Assembly: GCA_964354225.1 (NCBI GenBank)
Contig: CAYGZC010000081.1
Coordinates: forward strand, 1-35,425
Direction of reading: 5' to 3'
DNA: 35,425 bases
DNA from: CAYGZC01 sp964354225
GTDB lineage: Bacteria; Bacteroidota; Ignavibacteria; UBA10030; SZUA-254
Of the stretch, positions 26,845 to 34,852 are shown piece after piece (the first letter of the stretch is position 1; every line of letters starts with the position of its first letter). Under the pieces are notes generated by a model that saw only the letters and a program-made list of their open reading frames with translations, was not told where the DNA came from and searched no databases. Made by a program: the position numbers and the translations under genes.

Positions 26845-28032
26845 TTAATTGTTAACTCCATCAGGATCATATAACCATACGTGCATATGATCTGTGTGTT
26901 GATTGTAATTTCCATCCACCTCAACTTTGGGATGAGGTTCCAAATTTGTATCTTGGTGAACGATAACTTTGAATACTTCCGGCATTCCTATCAAAATACT
27001 GACAAATGCTTGGGTTCTCTCGCTTGAATAATCATCTGGATTTTCTAAACCGTCAGGATCGCCTGGTTCTGCGTATAGGTCACAAATACTTGACGAATTA
27101 TCATTTCGAATATACCTAACATCAACTTCTAGTCCTTTTTGATGTTGAGTATGCCCTGTAAATGAACCACCACCCTTTTTACTCATATCCATCGAAGTTA
27201 TAACAGGATAACTTGCATTCCACTTACGAGCTACTTTCTCAACGAGATTAATCAATTCTAATGTTCCCCAATTGTCTGTATCCTCCACATCACTACCGGG
27301 CCAATATTGATAACCGATTCCATAATTCGCAATACGTAAGCCATTTACTAAAGAACCGCTAGTCCAATTACCATTCGCCAGCGAATAATCATGAGTTTCC
27401 TCGTTATATTCCCATCCTGTCTTAGCTGGAGGTGATATAATCGGTGGTTGCGATTTAGATAAATCATAGGCATAATTATATGTATTCGATCCATAAGCAA
27501 TCGTAGTCGTCGATGGTGTGTTTTCATTTTCAACTGCATCGCTTATTCCATCTCCATCTGTATCCCAACTGTTCACTACTACTTTGAAATTCATTCCTTC
27601 AGATGCGCTTCCATTTATCCCAAAGCGTACACGGATATAATAGTTGCCCGGTAATGTTGTAATCGTTCTTAACTTATTATTCTTTCTTGTTCCATCCCAA
27701 TTAAAAGTATCTGAACTACAAACACTTCTCGAAAACGTAATTTGTTTTTCCCTTAGTATGGGATTAGGACAAAGGTAGTTTCCACAATATAGTTCTAAAT
27801 ATGAAATATCATATTCAGAATTGATTTTCCATCCATACGAAATTAAACTCTTATTTCCGTTCATTATTTGCGTTTCTTTTTGAGTGTCTATATCTATGAT
27901 TTTTTTTATTATTATATCCTCTGGACAATCTGGTGGTACAGGCGGTCCGACCTCAGGACACCCAATAAAAATAAATAAAAGCATTACTAAGAAAAGCATT
28001 CCTCCAATAAAGGAACAGTACTTTTGTTTCAT
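26845..28032 (-). CDS. Lipoprotein with MepA/LAS-type metallopeptidase-like domain
   Basis: The 395-residue protein begins with a lipoprotein signal (FIFIGC, Cys25) and a Pro-rich linker. Around 55-155 is a beta-rich domain, then a calcium-loop-like DTDGDGISDAVE (157-168). The C-terminal ~200 residues end in a LAS-type zinc site: GHTQHQKGLEVDVRY has His297-x6-Asp304, and HTDHMHVW has His382-x-His384. This is the ligand pattern of MepA, the penicillin-insensitive murein endopeptidase, and of related D-Ala-D-Ala peptidases. MepA cleaves peptide cross-links in peptidoglycan. Unlike MepA this copy is lipid-anchored and carries extra N-terminal domains. Inference: murein or peptide cleavage near the membrane, perhaps with the two secreted proteins encoded downstream. 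Activity is not proven. Confidence 0.78.
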   Translation of the reverse strand: MKQKYCSFIGGMLFLVMLLFIFIGCPEVGPPVPPDCPEDIIIKKIIDIDTQKETQIMNGNKSLISYGWKINSEYDISYLELYCGNYLCPNPILREKQITFSRSVCSSDTFNWDGTRKNNKLRTITTLPGNYYIRVRFGINGSASEGMNFKVVVNSWDTDGDGISDAVENENTPSTTTIAYGSNTYNYAYDLSKSQPPIISPPAKTGWEYNEETHDYSLANGNWTSGSLVNGLRIANYGIGYQYWPGSDVEDTDNWGTLELINLVEKVARKWNASYPVITSMDMSKKGGGSFTGHTQHQKGLEVDVRYIRNDNSSSICDLYAEPGDPDGLENPDDYSSERTQAFVSILIGMPEVFKVIVHQDTNLEPHPKVEVDGNYNQHTDHMHVWLYDPDGVNN

Positions 28033-28078
28033 ATTTCATCCCTAATTTTATTAACAAAATAATGTTCTTATTACTTAC

Positions 28079-28107
28079 ATCATAAACAATAAATAAATAA
28101 AAGTCAA
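28079..28107 (-). promoter_or_regulatory. Candidate promoter of the MepA-like operon
   Basis: On the minus strand TTGACT (28107-28102), exactly 17 bases, TATGAT (28084-28079), about 47 bases upstream of the MepA-like start. Both hexamers differ from sigma-70 consensus at a single base. Confidence 0.6.
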
Positions 28108-28153
28108 GAAATATTTTACGAATATTTCAAAATAATTTAAGATAATACTATCC

Positions 28154-29839
28154 TCAATAATCCCTCCTCATCGCCCTCAACCCAACCACGAGCGATGCTA
28201 TGCCGATGATTACTGATATGACAAAGAATGCTGCTACAGCATAATGCAAATTCGCCACATCAAATGGAAGCCCTTTCAATATCAAACCAAAATATCCATT
28301 AAAGGGCAAGAAAACTATCGCAACCAATATTGTAAGATATACTATGGTTATCAAGAACGTCACTGTTGCACTCTGGGATGAAGCAACGCGGATTGGATTC
28401 TTCTCTTTGAAGTCGGAAAAGAAACTGCCGGCTCCAAGATTCAATCCAACAAATGCAAACGCAACGCTTACCATAATAACAGATGCAGACTGAATTAGAA
28501 CAGGATACGCCCAGAGTGAGCGATGCGAGAATATAACCAGCATTTCGCTGATTAAAAGAATTGGTAAGAAAGCTATCAAATATTTTAACCAGAATACTTT
28601 ACTCCGCTTTACAGGTGCACTTAATACTTTCCAAAAGTTTGATCCCTCTATGCTGATACTCGGGAATACAAACCTCAGCGCAATCGAAGCGATTAAAAAC
28701 GCATTGAATAAAAGCAGCACCATGTATGATACCGTTTGAAGGAACGGCAGATTTTGCTTCAGGTTGATATTGGCAACGCTTACAACGAACGTAAGTACGA
28801 GAATCGAGATGATACCAAAATGAATCCACTGGCTCGGCTCACGGACAAACTGCCAGACTTCCTTTTTCAAAAGTACACTCGTCTGCGGCTCAAGCTTCGG
28901 CGGCTTCGAGAAAGAGAATATCTTCAGCAATGGAAATTGCGATTCACGCCCCGCACGGAAATTTAAAGATGCTAACCAGCTTGAATAGAATAATTTCTTT
29001 CCCACAAAAACCATAAGTCCGAAAACAACTATCGTTGCTGCAACAAGGAGAATCGTATATGAAAACGCGAATGAAGAATCTCCACGCATCGTCCAGTATA
29101 ACGATTCAGCTATCCAGTAATTTGGGAAATACCTCGTGATAGGCGGGTCGAGGTAACCAAAGTACTGATCAAGATTAGGAAAATGCTGCCAGACCTGATT
29201 GACGAGACGCAGGGGATTAGTCATCGAGAAATACAAAAAGAGCGATTCAAGGTACAAAATTGCAAGAATAACAATCATCTTCCGAACACCAATCTTTTGA
29301 GCAAATCTCATTAGTACTAAGAGAATCATCACAGCAATACAGCCGGCTATTAGCATGAAAGGCATCAGCATGAAAAGCATTGTGTTGAAGTAAAACGCCC
29401 ACGGCATGTGAAAATGAGAGCCGTATCCGAATAGCACTGCAAGTGCGATCAAGAAAAAAGCAGTCGAGCTATAGAAGAAGTTGTCGAAGAATTTTATAAT
29501 AAACAGATTTGTGTGCGATACCGGCTTAGTTAAGTAGAACGACATCTCCTGTGAGCGATAAAAGGTTGCATACGAAACAATTATGTTACCGACATTTATC
29601 GAGAGGAAGTAAACGAATAGCAGCATCGAGAGAAAACGATGAAAAAGAAATAAACCCACGCGAACGTTATCAAGAAGGTAATCTGTTGCAGTCCGTGTTG
29701 AATAATATGCACCGACAACAAATCCGCCAAACACTATAATTGATGCGATGTGTTTTACTATATTCGCCGTCTTCCACTCGATTGAGAATTTCAAAAAACT
29801 TCTCAACTTGGCGAAAGCGATATGAGCAATTACGTTCAT
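28154..29839 (-). CDS. ABC exporter permease subunit (putative)
   Basis: The 561-residue protein has about 12 hydrophobic segments in two sets (for example IASIIVFGGFVVGAYY, LSMLLFVYFLSINVGNIIVS, MILLVLMRFAQKIGV, LLVAATIVVFGLMVFVGKKL, LVLTFVVSVANINL, AVAAFFVISVIIGIASLVVG). A central soluble loop of about 100 residues lies before the second set. No nucleotide-binding domain is present. Its ATG overlaps the stop of the ATPase gene by four bases (ATGA), so the pair form one transporter, with the ATPase translated first. The length and the EMSFYLTKPVSHTNLFIIKF region resemble ABC-2-like exporters (ABC_export type). The substrate is unknown; lipids, polysaccharides, antibiotics or proteins are all possible. 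Confidence 0.85.
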   Translation of the reverse strand: MNVIAHIAFAKLRSFLKFSIEWKTANIVKHIASIIVFGGFVVGAYYSTRTATDYLLDNVRVGLFLFHRFLSMLLFVYFLSINVGNIIVSYATFYRSQEMSFYLTKPVSHTNLFIIKFFDNFFYSSTAFFLIALAVLFGYGSHFHMPWAFYFNTMLFMLMPFMLIAGCIAVMILLVLMRFAQKIGVRKMIVILAILYLESLFLYFSMTNPLRLVNQVWQHFPNLDQYFGYLDPPITRYFPNYWIAESLYWTMRGDSSFAFSYTILLVAATIVVFGLMVFVGKKLFYSSWLASLNFRAGRESQFPLLKIFSFSKPPKLEPQTSVLLKKEVWQFVREPSQWIHFGIISILVLTFVVSVANINLKQNLPFLQTVSYMVLLLFNAFLIASIALRFVFPSISIEGSNFWKVLSAPVKRSKVFWLKYLIAFLPILLISEMLVIFSHRSLWAYPVLIQSASVIMVSVAFAFVGLNLGAGSFFSDFKEKNPIRVASSQSATVTFLITIVYLTILVAIVFLPFNGYFGLILKGLPFDVANLHYAVAAFFVISVIIGIASLVVGLRAMRRDY

Positions 29840-30555
29840 TTTGTTAATTCTAAAAATACCGATTCAAACTTCCCATCCGACCTATCTTTTAGCAATTTCA
29901 GAGCACCTGTTGTATCTTCAAATATAAACCGACCATTTTTAATAATACCGATTCGGTCGCACAATTCTTCTGCAACCGGTAAACTGTGGGTCGACATAAA
30001 GATGGCGGGACCTTCGTTCGATTTCTGTTTTAATGTATCTTTAACGATATGCGCACTTCGGGGATCAAGCCCTATCATCGGCTCATCGATGATAAGGACT
30101 TTCGGATCGTGCAAAATCGCAGAAGCAATTACAATCCGCTGGCGCATGCCCTGAGAATAATTTTCCGTCCGCTGGTCGATCCATGAACCGATTTCAAACA
30201 AACGCGTCACATCATCGATCCGCTTTGTGGTATTAGCATGATGCATTCTATATAGACCCGCACTGAAATAAAGAAACTCCCTGCCGGTAAGTTTCTCATA
30301 CAGAAATGGTTGGTCAGGGATATAACCGGATGTCATCTTTGCGTCTAATGGTTGCTTCTGGATATCAAATCCGTTGATACTGATTGAGCCCGAAGTCGGG
30401 GCAAACAAACCGGTCATCATTTTGATTGTTGTTGTTTTACCAGCACCATTAGGACCGAGGAAGCCGTAAAATTCTCCCGTTTTTACCTCAATTGTCAAAT
30501 CATTAACGGCTGTAAAGCTGCCAAACTTTTTTGTCAGGTGATTGAGTTTAATCAT
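29836..30555 (-). CDS. ABC transporter ATP-binding protein
   Basis: This 239-residue ATPase carries all standard motifs: Walker A GPNGAGKTT (34-42), Q-loop Gln82, signature YSQGMRQR (133-140; Met-Arg instead of the more common Q-x-Q), Walker B VLIIDEP (153-159), D-loop GLD and H-loop His190 (MSTHSL). This type of ATPase, with the NGFDI segment near 61-65, is typical of ABC-2-type exporters. It powers the adjacent permease, whose start codon overlaps its stop. The start at 30555 has only a weak ribosome site (GAAGTGAC). Like the permease it gives no clue to the substrate. Confidence 0.95.
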   Translation of the reverse strand: MIKLNHLTKKFGSFTAVNDLTIEVKTGEFYGFLGPNGAGKTTTIKMMTGLFAPTSGSISINGFDIQKQPLDAKMTSGYIPDQPFLYEKLTGREFLYFSAGLYRMHHANTTKRIDDVTRLFEIGSWIDQRTENYSQGMRQRIVIASAILHDPKVLIIDEPMIGLDPRSAHIVKDTLKQKSNEGPAIFMSTHSLPVAEELCDRIGIIKNGRFIFEDTTGALKLLKDRSDGKFESVFLELTK

Positions 30556-30712
30556 GTCACTTCATAAAATATTTTATCAAATGTTTGAAATATTTTGGAA
30601 AGAAGCAAGAGTAGATATATTTGGAACGAAGAATGGTTTGCCAAAAATATTCTTTACAAAAAGTATGTCACCTATCGGATAGTTGATAAGTAAAGTTGAT
30701 ATGAGAATGAAA

Positions 30713-31087
30713 TCATTTTAAATTCTTCAAAACATATTCAATGGCATCGAATATGTCTCCCATCTCGTATGGCTTTTGAATAACATCATCGGCACCAAGT
30801 TCTCTGCATTTCGACACATTTTTTAAATCAGCATAAGCAGTTAATACAATTATCTTGGTATTCGGATAAGACCTCTTGGTGAATGCAAGAACTTCAAAGC
30901 CATCGCGTTTCGGCATCTTTAAATCGAGAACCACAACATGGAATTTCTTTCTCTGGATTAGCGCAAGTGCTTCCTCTCCATCATTTGCCACATCAATATC
31001 ATAATCGTCTTTGGATAGTATCTCGCATAATGTGCTCGTAAGCTCCCGATCATCATCTACGATAAGGATTGATATTTTATTTATCAT
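30713..31087 (-). CDS. Single-domain response regulator (CheY-like)
   Basis: The 124-residue protein is only a receiver domain: acidic triad ILIVDDDRE (Asp11-13), phosphoacceptor Asp55 in VVVLDLKMP, Thr83 in IIVLTAY and Lys105 in VIQKPYE. There is no DNA-binding or enzymatic output domain, so it acts by phospho-relay or by binding a partner, as CheY or Spo0F do. No histidine kinase is nearby, hence an orphan. GAGAGG precedes the start and TTGCTT-N17-TATCTT is a plausible promoter. It follows no operon partner upstream (the next gene is divergent); the ABC genes start 157 bases downstream. Confidence 0.95.
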   Translation of the reverse strand: MINKISILIVDDDRELTSTLCEILSKDDYDIDVANDGEEALALIQRKKFHVVVLDLKMPKRDGFEVLAFTKRSYPNTKIIVLTAYADLKNVSKCRELGADDVIQKPYEMGDIFDAIEYVLKNLK

Positions 31088-31119
31088 ATTAAACCTCTCT
31101 TATACTTCTAATTCGCAAA

Positions 31120-31148
31120 AAGATAATAAAATCAAATTGCAAAAGCAA
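31120..31148 (-). promoter_or_regulatory. Candidate promoter of the response regulator
   Basis: On the minus strand TTGCTT (31148-31143), 17 bases, TATCTT (31125-31120), 33 bases upstream of the start. Confidence 0.4.
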
Positions 31149-31284
31149 GGAAATTGCATAATTTGACAGTACCATTGCAATTAAGAAATATTTTAATGTA
31201 AATTTATCATTCCAACAATTACCATACATATACTTTAATTCCGATCCAGGCAACAATCTCGTTTTCTTTACGTAATAAGGAGAG

Positions 31285-31313
31285 TTGACATTCATCGAAG
31301 GATTAATTACTTT
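31285..31313 (+). promoter_or_regulatory. Candidate promoter of the repeat protein gene
   Basis: TTGACA (31285-31290), exactly 17 bases, TACTTT (31308-31313), 28 bases before the ATG at 31342, leaving a short leader with TTAGGAG. Confidence 0.5.
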
Positions 31314-31341
31314 ATTTCAGTTAATTATTTAGGAGTTAATT

Positions 31342-32703
31342 ATGAAGCAACCATACAAATTATTTTCAGTTTCAATAATTCTAATAATCCTCTTTTCTGG
31401 TACGGCAGCTAACGCCCAATCCGGATCGTATGATCAATTAGCAATTTTAAAAGCAGCCCAACAAGAGATGAACAATCATTCCCCCCACTTTATCAGTAAT
31501 TGGATCGGAAATTATCGTCATCGTGACGTTAGCATTGAGCATTTTCCATACATGAATGGAAAAGAAAAAGTATTTCAATCGACAACTGTTTTACCGAATG
31601 GATGGATAATGAAAGAGATGCTTATCCAACAGTGGTTTAACGACTCATGGGTAAATTTTATGAAATATATATTCACCTACAATACAAATAACAAGATGAC
31701 TGAACAATTGTTGATGAATTGGAGTGGTAACTCGTGGGTGAACTCAATGAAAAATACATTTGCTTATGATGGAAATGGAAATACGATTAAAATGGTTGAG
31801 CAGGAATGGGCAAGTACCGACTGGCAAGATGTTCGGAAAGATACGGTCATTTATGATATAACGGGTCGTGCGAGTGAACAGATAACCCAAAATTGGATAT
31901 CGGATGCTTGGGTAAACTCTCAGAAAAAACTCATGACTTACGATACGATTATGTACATGATGGAAGTTTTACAACAGAATTGGGTCAGTAATGCATGGGC
32001 GGATACTTTGAAAGATTCATATACAATGGATTCAAGTGGACATGCACTCGATTGGATTCGGCAAAACTGGGTTGGTGGTGTCTGGAATTACATTTCGTAT
32101 TATACATTTACTTATAATCAAAATGGAAGCATAACTGAACAACTTGAAAAGATTTGGGAACATACTGATTGGGTCAATGCCTGGAGACAAACATATACCT
32201 ATGATACAAACGGATATTTGATCCAGATAACTGGAGAACAGTGGTTGGGTACTACATGGGGAAGTGGGTGGATACAAACGAACAGCTACGATGAAAATGG
32301 AAACCAATCTGAAACTATATCAAGGTTTTGGTATTTGTTTGAATGGAGGTTCACCTCTAGAATCACTTATACGTGGCAAGAAATTACCGATGTCAAGATA
32401 AATGAATCAGGTATGAACGGTTATTTATTATCCGCTAATTACCCGAATCCGTTCAACCCTGAGACACAAATAAGATTTACAATCGCAAAATCGGGGTTTG
32501 TTACACTCAAAGTTTATGATATGCTTGGGAGAGAGATCACGACTCTTGTGAATGAGAGAAAACAACCGGGTGAATATTCAGTAAGCTGGCACGCTCAAGG
32601 CATACCAACCGGAGTGTATTTCTATCGTATAATAGCTGGTGATCCTTTGCTCCGCTCAGGACAAGTTTTTATCGAGACGAGGAAGATGGTTGTGATGCAG
32701 TAG
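31342..32703 (+). CDS. Secreted protein with nine 29-residue W-rich repeats and type IX sorting domain
   Basis: The 453-residue protein has a signal peptide (ending TAANAQ near residue 26) and TTAGGAG before the ATG. Residues about 95-347 are nine tandem repeats with exactly 29 residues between the leading Trp residues (98, 127, 156, 185, 214, 243, 272, 301, 330). Each has a second Trp five residues later (W-x4-W) and most have a YD-x-NG-like turn about 14-18 residues after that. The region looks beta-rich and recalls YD/RHS-type repeats but the period and W-x4-W are different. The last ~90 residues are a type IX sorting domain (LLSANYPNPFNPETQIRFTI, VTLKVYDMLGREITTLV, PTGVYFYRI). It should therefore be a surface or secreted protein, possibly an adhesin or carbohydrate-binding protein. 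It stands alone and is divergent from the response regulator. Confidence 0.85.
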   Translation: MKQPYKLFSVSIILIILFSGTAANAQSGSYDQLAILKAAQQEMNNHSPHFISNWIGNYRHRDVSIEHFPYMNGKEKVFQSTTVLPNGWIMKEMLIQQWFNDSWVNFMKYIFTYNTNNKMTEQLLMNWSGNSWVNSMKNTFAYDGNGNTIKMVEQEWASTDWQDVRKDTVIYDITGRASEQITQNWISDAWVNSQKKLMTYDTIMYMMEVLQQNWVSNAWADTLKDSYTMDSSGHALDWIRQNWVGGVWNYISYYTFTYNQNGSITEQLEKIWEHTDWVNAWRQTYTYDTNGYLIQITGEQWLGTTWGSGWIQTNSYDENGNQSETISRFWYLFEWRFTSRITYTWQEITDVKINESGMNGYLLSANYPNPFNPETQIRFTIAKSGFVTLKVYDMLGREITTLVNERKQPGEYSVSWHAQGIPTGVYFYRIIAGDPLLRSGQVFIETRKMVVMQ

Positions 32704-32732
32704 AATTTTTCTGATAATCCTTTTAGAAAACT

Positions 32733-32762
32733 ACCCCAATCAGAAACGGTTGGGGTTTTTTA
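32733..32762 (+). terminator. Rho-independent terminator after the repeat protein gene
   Basis: ACCCCAATC (32733-32741) pairs with GGTTGGGGT (32748-32756), with one wobble, and is followed by a T-run. It is nearly identical to the terminator after the next gene. Confidence 0.88.
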
Positions 32763-32807
32763 TTCATTGGAGGGGGTATACCTAAACTAGTGGGGTATGG
32801 TACTTTC

Positions 32808-32903
32808 TTGAAGTTAGAAGGTGGTAAAAGAAAAGCATGCTTGCCTAATAATTTCCCAACAATTAAGGGGGGTGTACCTTTATTTTTGGAGTCACGTTTC
32901 CTT
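32808..32903 (+). repeat. ~97-bp repeat, copy 1
   Basis: This stretch, with the palindrome AAGCATGCTT in it, matches 34706-34802 in direct orientation. The first ~50 bases are almost identical; the rest is diverged with a one-base length difference. Read in one frame both copies begin LKLEGGKRKAC(L/F)PNNF. The indel shifts that frame later in the element, so these look like decayed coding or mobile-element fragments. The element fills most of the 314-base gap before the small barrel gene; I see nothing else there apart from the terminator and promoter. Confidence 0.8.
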
Positions 32904-32914
32904 CTGGCATGGTG

Positions 32915-32943
32915 TTGACATTAATATGTCGATTTATTAACTT
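32915..32943 (+). promoter_or_regulatory. Candidate promoter of the small barrel gene
   Basis: TTGACA (32915-32920), 17 bases, TAACTT (32938-32943), about 75 bases before the ATG at 33018. It lies just after repeat copy 1. Confidence 0.4.
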
Positions 32944-33017
32944 ACCACTTAATAAAATGGTCTTTCTAGATAAATGGTTTAATTTTCGTTTTTAATCAAC
33001 AACCAAACGGAGTATTT

Positions 33018-33605
33018 ATGATACTTAAAATCTTTTTTACTTTAGTGTTAAGTGTATTTTTGTGCCAAACTACATTTTCTCAAGTTCGTGTTGAGGAAAC
33101 AAAGAAAACAGTAAAAGAAGAGAAAGGTGATACAACGGTTACTCGTTCTGTTACTGTTTCAGAAAGTGAAGACATCACCCCGCGTCATCATATGATTGTG
33201 ATTAATCCGCTTAAGTTTTTACTTTTTTATAATATATCTTATTATCAAAGGGTATCCACAAATATTGGCATAGGAGCCGGAATACAATCGCCAACCATTG
33301 CCGGGATAAATGGGATTGGATTTAATGCTGAAGTGCGATTCCATCCGTCGGGTAAAACTTTACGAGGATTCTATTTCGCACCAAATATTTCATATAATCG
33401 ATTATCAGGAGAAGAAAGCGATGCTACTCTTTCTATATTTTCCATTGGGGGATTGATTGGTTGGCAATGGTTCCCTGGGGATGATTTTGCCATAGGACTT
33501 GGTATAGGGATTGATTATTACATGGCTTCAACCGAGGAGAGTGATTTTGGGAAATACGATGGAACAGCTCCGGGTCTTCGTTTTGATATTGGTTATGCAT
33601 GGTAG
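33018..33605 (+). CDS. Small outer-membrane beta-barrel-like protein (DUF3575-like)
   Basis: The 195-residue protein has a signal peptide (MILKIFFTLVLSVFLCQTTFSQ) and CGGAG upstream. After a charged Lys/Glu/Thr linker (about 25-55), the chain alternates hydrophobic and polar residues and repeats Gly-rich strands: NPLKFLLFYNISYYQRVSTN, IGIGAGIQSP, GFNAEVRFHPSG, GFYFAPNISYNRL, IGGLIGWQWFPGDDFAIGLG. It ends in LRFDIGYAW, a terminal aromatic strand. This is the design of an 8-stranded outer-membrane barrel, and the NPLKFLLF start resembles DUF3575-like proteins. Function unknown. It has its own promoter and terminator. Confidence 0.75.
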   Translation: MILKIFFTLVLSVFLCQTTFSQVRVEETKKTVKEEKGDTTVTRSVTVSESEDITPRHHMIVINPLKFLLFYNISYYQRVSTNIGIGAGIQSPTIAGINGIGFNAEVRFHPSGKTLRGFYFAPNISYNRLSGEESDATLSIFSIGGLIGWQWFPGDDFAIGLGIGIDYYMASTEESDFGKYDGTAPGLRFDIGYAW

Positions 33606-33670
33606 CTTTCACATTGCAATCCGAAAATGATTTTGATTAACTGAAATTGTAGTAATCATATTAAATAGCA

Positions 33671-33700
33671 AACCCCAATCAAAAATGGTTGGGGTTTTTC
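33671..33700 (+). terminator. Rho-independent terminator after the small barrel gene
   Basis: AACCCCAATC (33671-33680) pairs with GGTTGGGGTT (33687-33696), with one wobble, followed by a T-run on the plus strand. It lies between convergent genes and may also serve the lipoprotein gene on the other strand, where the following T-run is short. Confidence 0.85.
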
Positions 33701-33745
33701 TTTTTCTGTATTAATGAATTAACTTACAGCGGAACAAATTACTAT

Positions 33746-34351
33746 TTACCGCGAACCATAAGAAATATCTTGCCCTGCCCTATATCCGGTAGTTATGCTG
33801 TTTATTGTATTTACCGGTATTCTTATATCCGTAGTGCCATTAGTTACGACAATAGCCGTTCTTAACGGGATATCACCATCTATAAAGAGCTTACGAAACT
33901 GCATTCTTTTTAGTATTTTACCGCTTTGATTCGAGAGGGTAGTTAAACTACTGATATTAAATTCATCCGCGTGGGATTTCCCTTCTAGCTTCACCCATAG
34001 ACTTTTCTGATCAAAACCTATCAACTGACCATCCCAATATTTATCCTCAATTATTGATGTTGTTACTTTAATCTGCTCACCAATCTGAGGTAAATTGTAG
34101 CCGTTTATATTTTCAGCAGTTGCATCCTTGTATTGTTCTGCATATTCTGAATATGGTATTTCCTGAATGCCCTGATATTCACCCGTCACGGTGCTACCAC
34201 CCTTTTGAACAATCGTTACTGGTTCCCCGCGTTCAAGAGATGAGCCATCAGGAATTTCCTTAGACGACCACCCAGTTACACTACAACCACACAGAATGAG
34301 TATAGCTATCAGAATTCCCCCAACCGATACGAGAAGTGAATACTTGTTCAT
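33746..34351 (-). CDS. Hypothetical lipoprotein
   Basis: The start is set at 34351 (MNKYSLLVSVGGILIAILIL), since AAAGGGGA lies about 8 bases upstream; the ATG at 34384 has no such site. The 201-residue protein has a lipoprotein signal with Cys23 in LCGC. Residues 30-70 are polar (GSSLERGEPVTIVQKGGSTV). The middle has short beta-type segments (IGEQIKVTTSIIEDKYWDGQ, LIGFDQKSLWVKLEGK), and the end is RIPVNTINSITTGYRAGQDI. The pattern of a short strand, Gly turn and strand (EPVTIVQKGGSTVTGEYQG) is like small beta-barrels that bind nucleic acid or peptides, but no family was identified. It converges with the small barrel gene, within the repeat-flanked tail. Confidence 0.72.
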   Translation of the reverse strand: MNKYSLLVSVGGILIAILILCGCSVTGWSSKEIPDGSSLERGEPVTIVQKGGSTVTGEYQGIQEIPYSEYAEQYKDATAENINGYNLPQIGEQIKVTTSIIEDKYWDGQLIGFDQKSLWVKLEGKSHADEFNISSLTTLSNQSGKILKRMQFRKLFIDGDIPLRTAIVVTNGTTDIRIPVNTINSITTGYRAGQDISYGSR

Positions 34352-34705
34352 ATGATTCCCCTTTATGTTGTGTAATGCATTCATTATTATTTATTGGTTA
34401 CATTAATGTATACGATGGTGAATGGAAAAGTTACACTAACTTAAAATATTAATTGAGTTTTGAAAATATTAATCTTAATGAAACAAAAAACATGTCGACA
34501 TCGCTCAACGCTGGCTTATGGCAAGCCCACTGCGGTGAATAAGATTTCGGATACCTATGAATTGAGATTATTGCTTTAAACGTATTTATGAGAGCGTAAA
34601 ACACCCTGGAGGGGGTGTTGCTTGTGGGCATGGTACATCGAGAGCGTAACAACTTTACTAACGTTGGGGAGGGGAATGGCAAAGATTGAGAGGTACGTCT
34701 ATTTT

Positions 34706-34802
34706 TTGAAGTTAGAAGGTGGTAAGAGAAAAGCATGCTTTCCTAATAATTTTTCAACATTTGATGGGAGGTATGCATTTATTTTTGGAGTGCCGTTTCC
34801 TT
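34706..34802 (+). repeat. ~97-bp repeat, copy 2
   Basis: Direct-orientation copy of 32808-32903, about 1.9 kb away. It shares LKLEGGKRKAC and PNNF coding-like segments and the AAGCATGCTT palindrome, and in this copy the frame continues to IFGVPFP before a stop. Confidence 0.8.
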
Positions 34803-34823
34803 GAACTTTTTATAAAAATTAAT

Positions 34824-34852
34824 TTGCATTTGTATGGCAATTGTAATACATT
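34824..34852 (+). promoter_or_regulatory. Candidate promoter and operator of the toxin-antitoxin pair
   Basis: TTGCAT (34824-34829), 17 bases, TACATT (34847-34852). An inverted repeat TGTAT-N10-ATACA (34831-34850) covers the spacer and touches the -10, the place expected for autorepression by a ribbon-helix-helix antitoxin such as DinJ. Confidence 0.5.

Noticed and set aside
31089..31295. 68-codon minus-strand frame upstream of the response regulator
   Set aside because: It overlaps the promoters of both divergent genes and has no family resemblance or clear ribosome site.
34449..34736. 95-codon minus-strand frame
   Set aside because: Lies antisense to the repeat and hairpin region, has no ribosome site and an unnatural composition.
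34622..34804. 60-codon plus-strand frame across repeat copy 2
   Set aside because: It has no good ribosome site, includes the repeat, and copy 1 is frameshifted relative to it; treated as a repeat rather than a gene.
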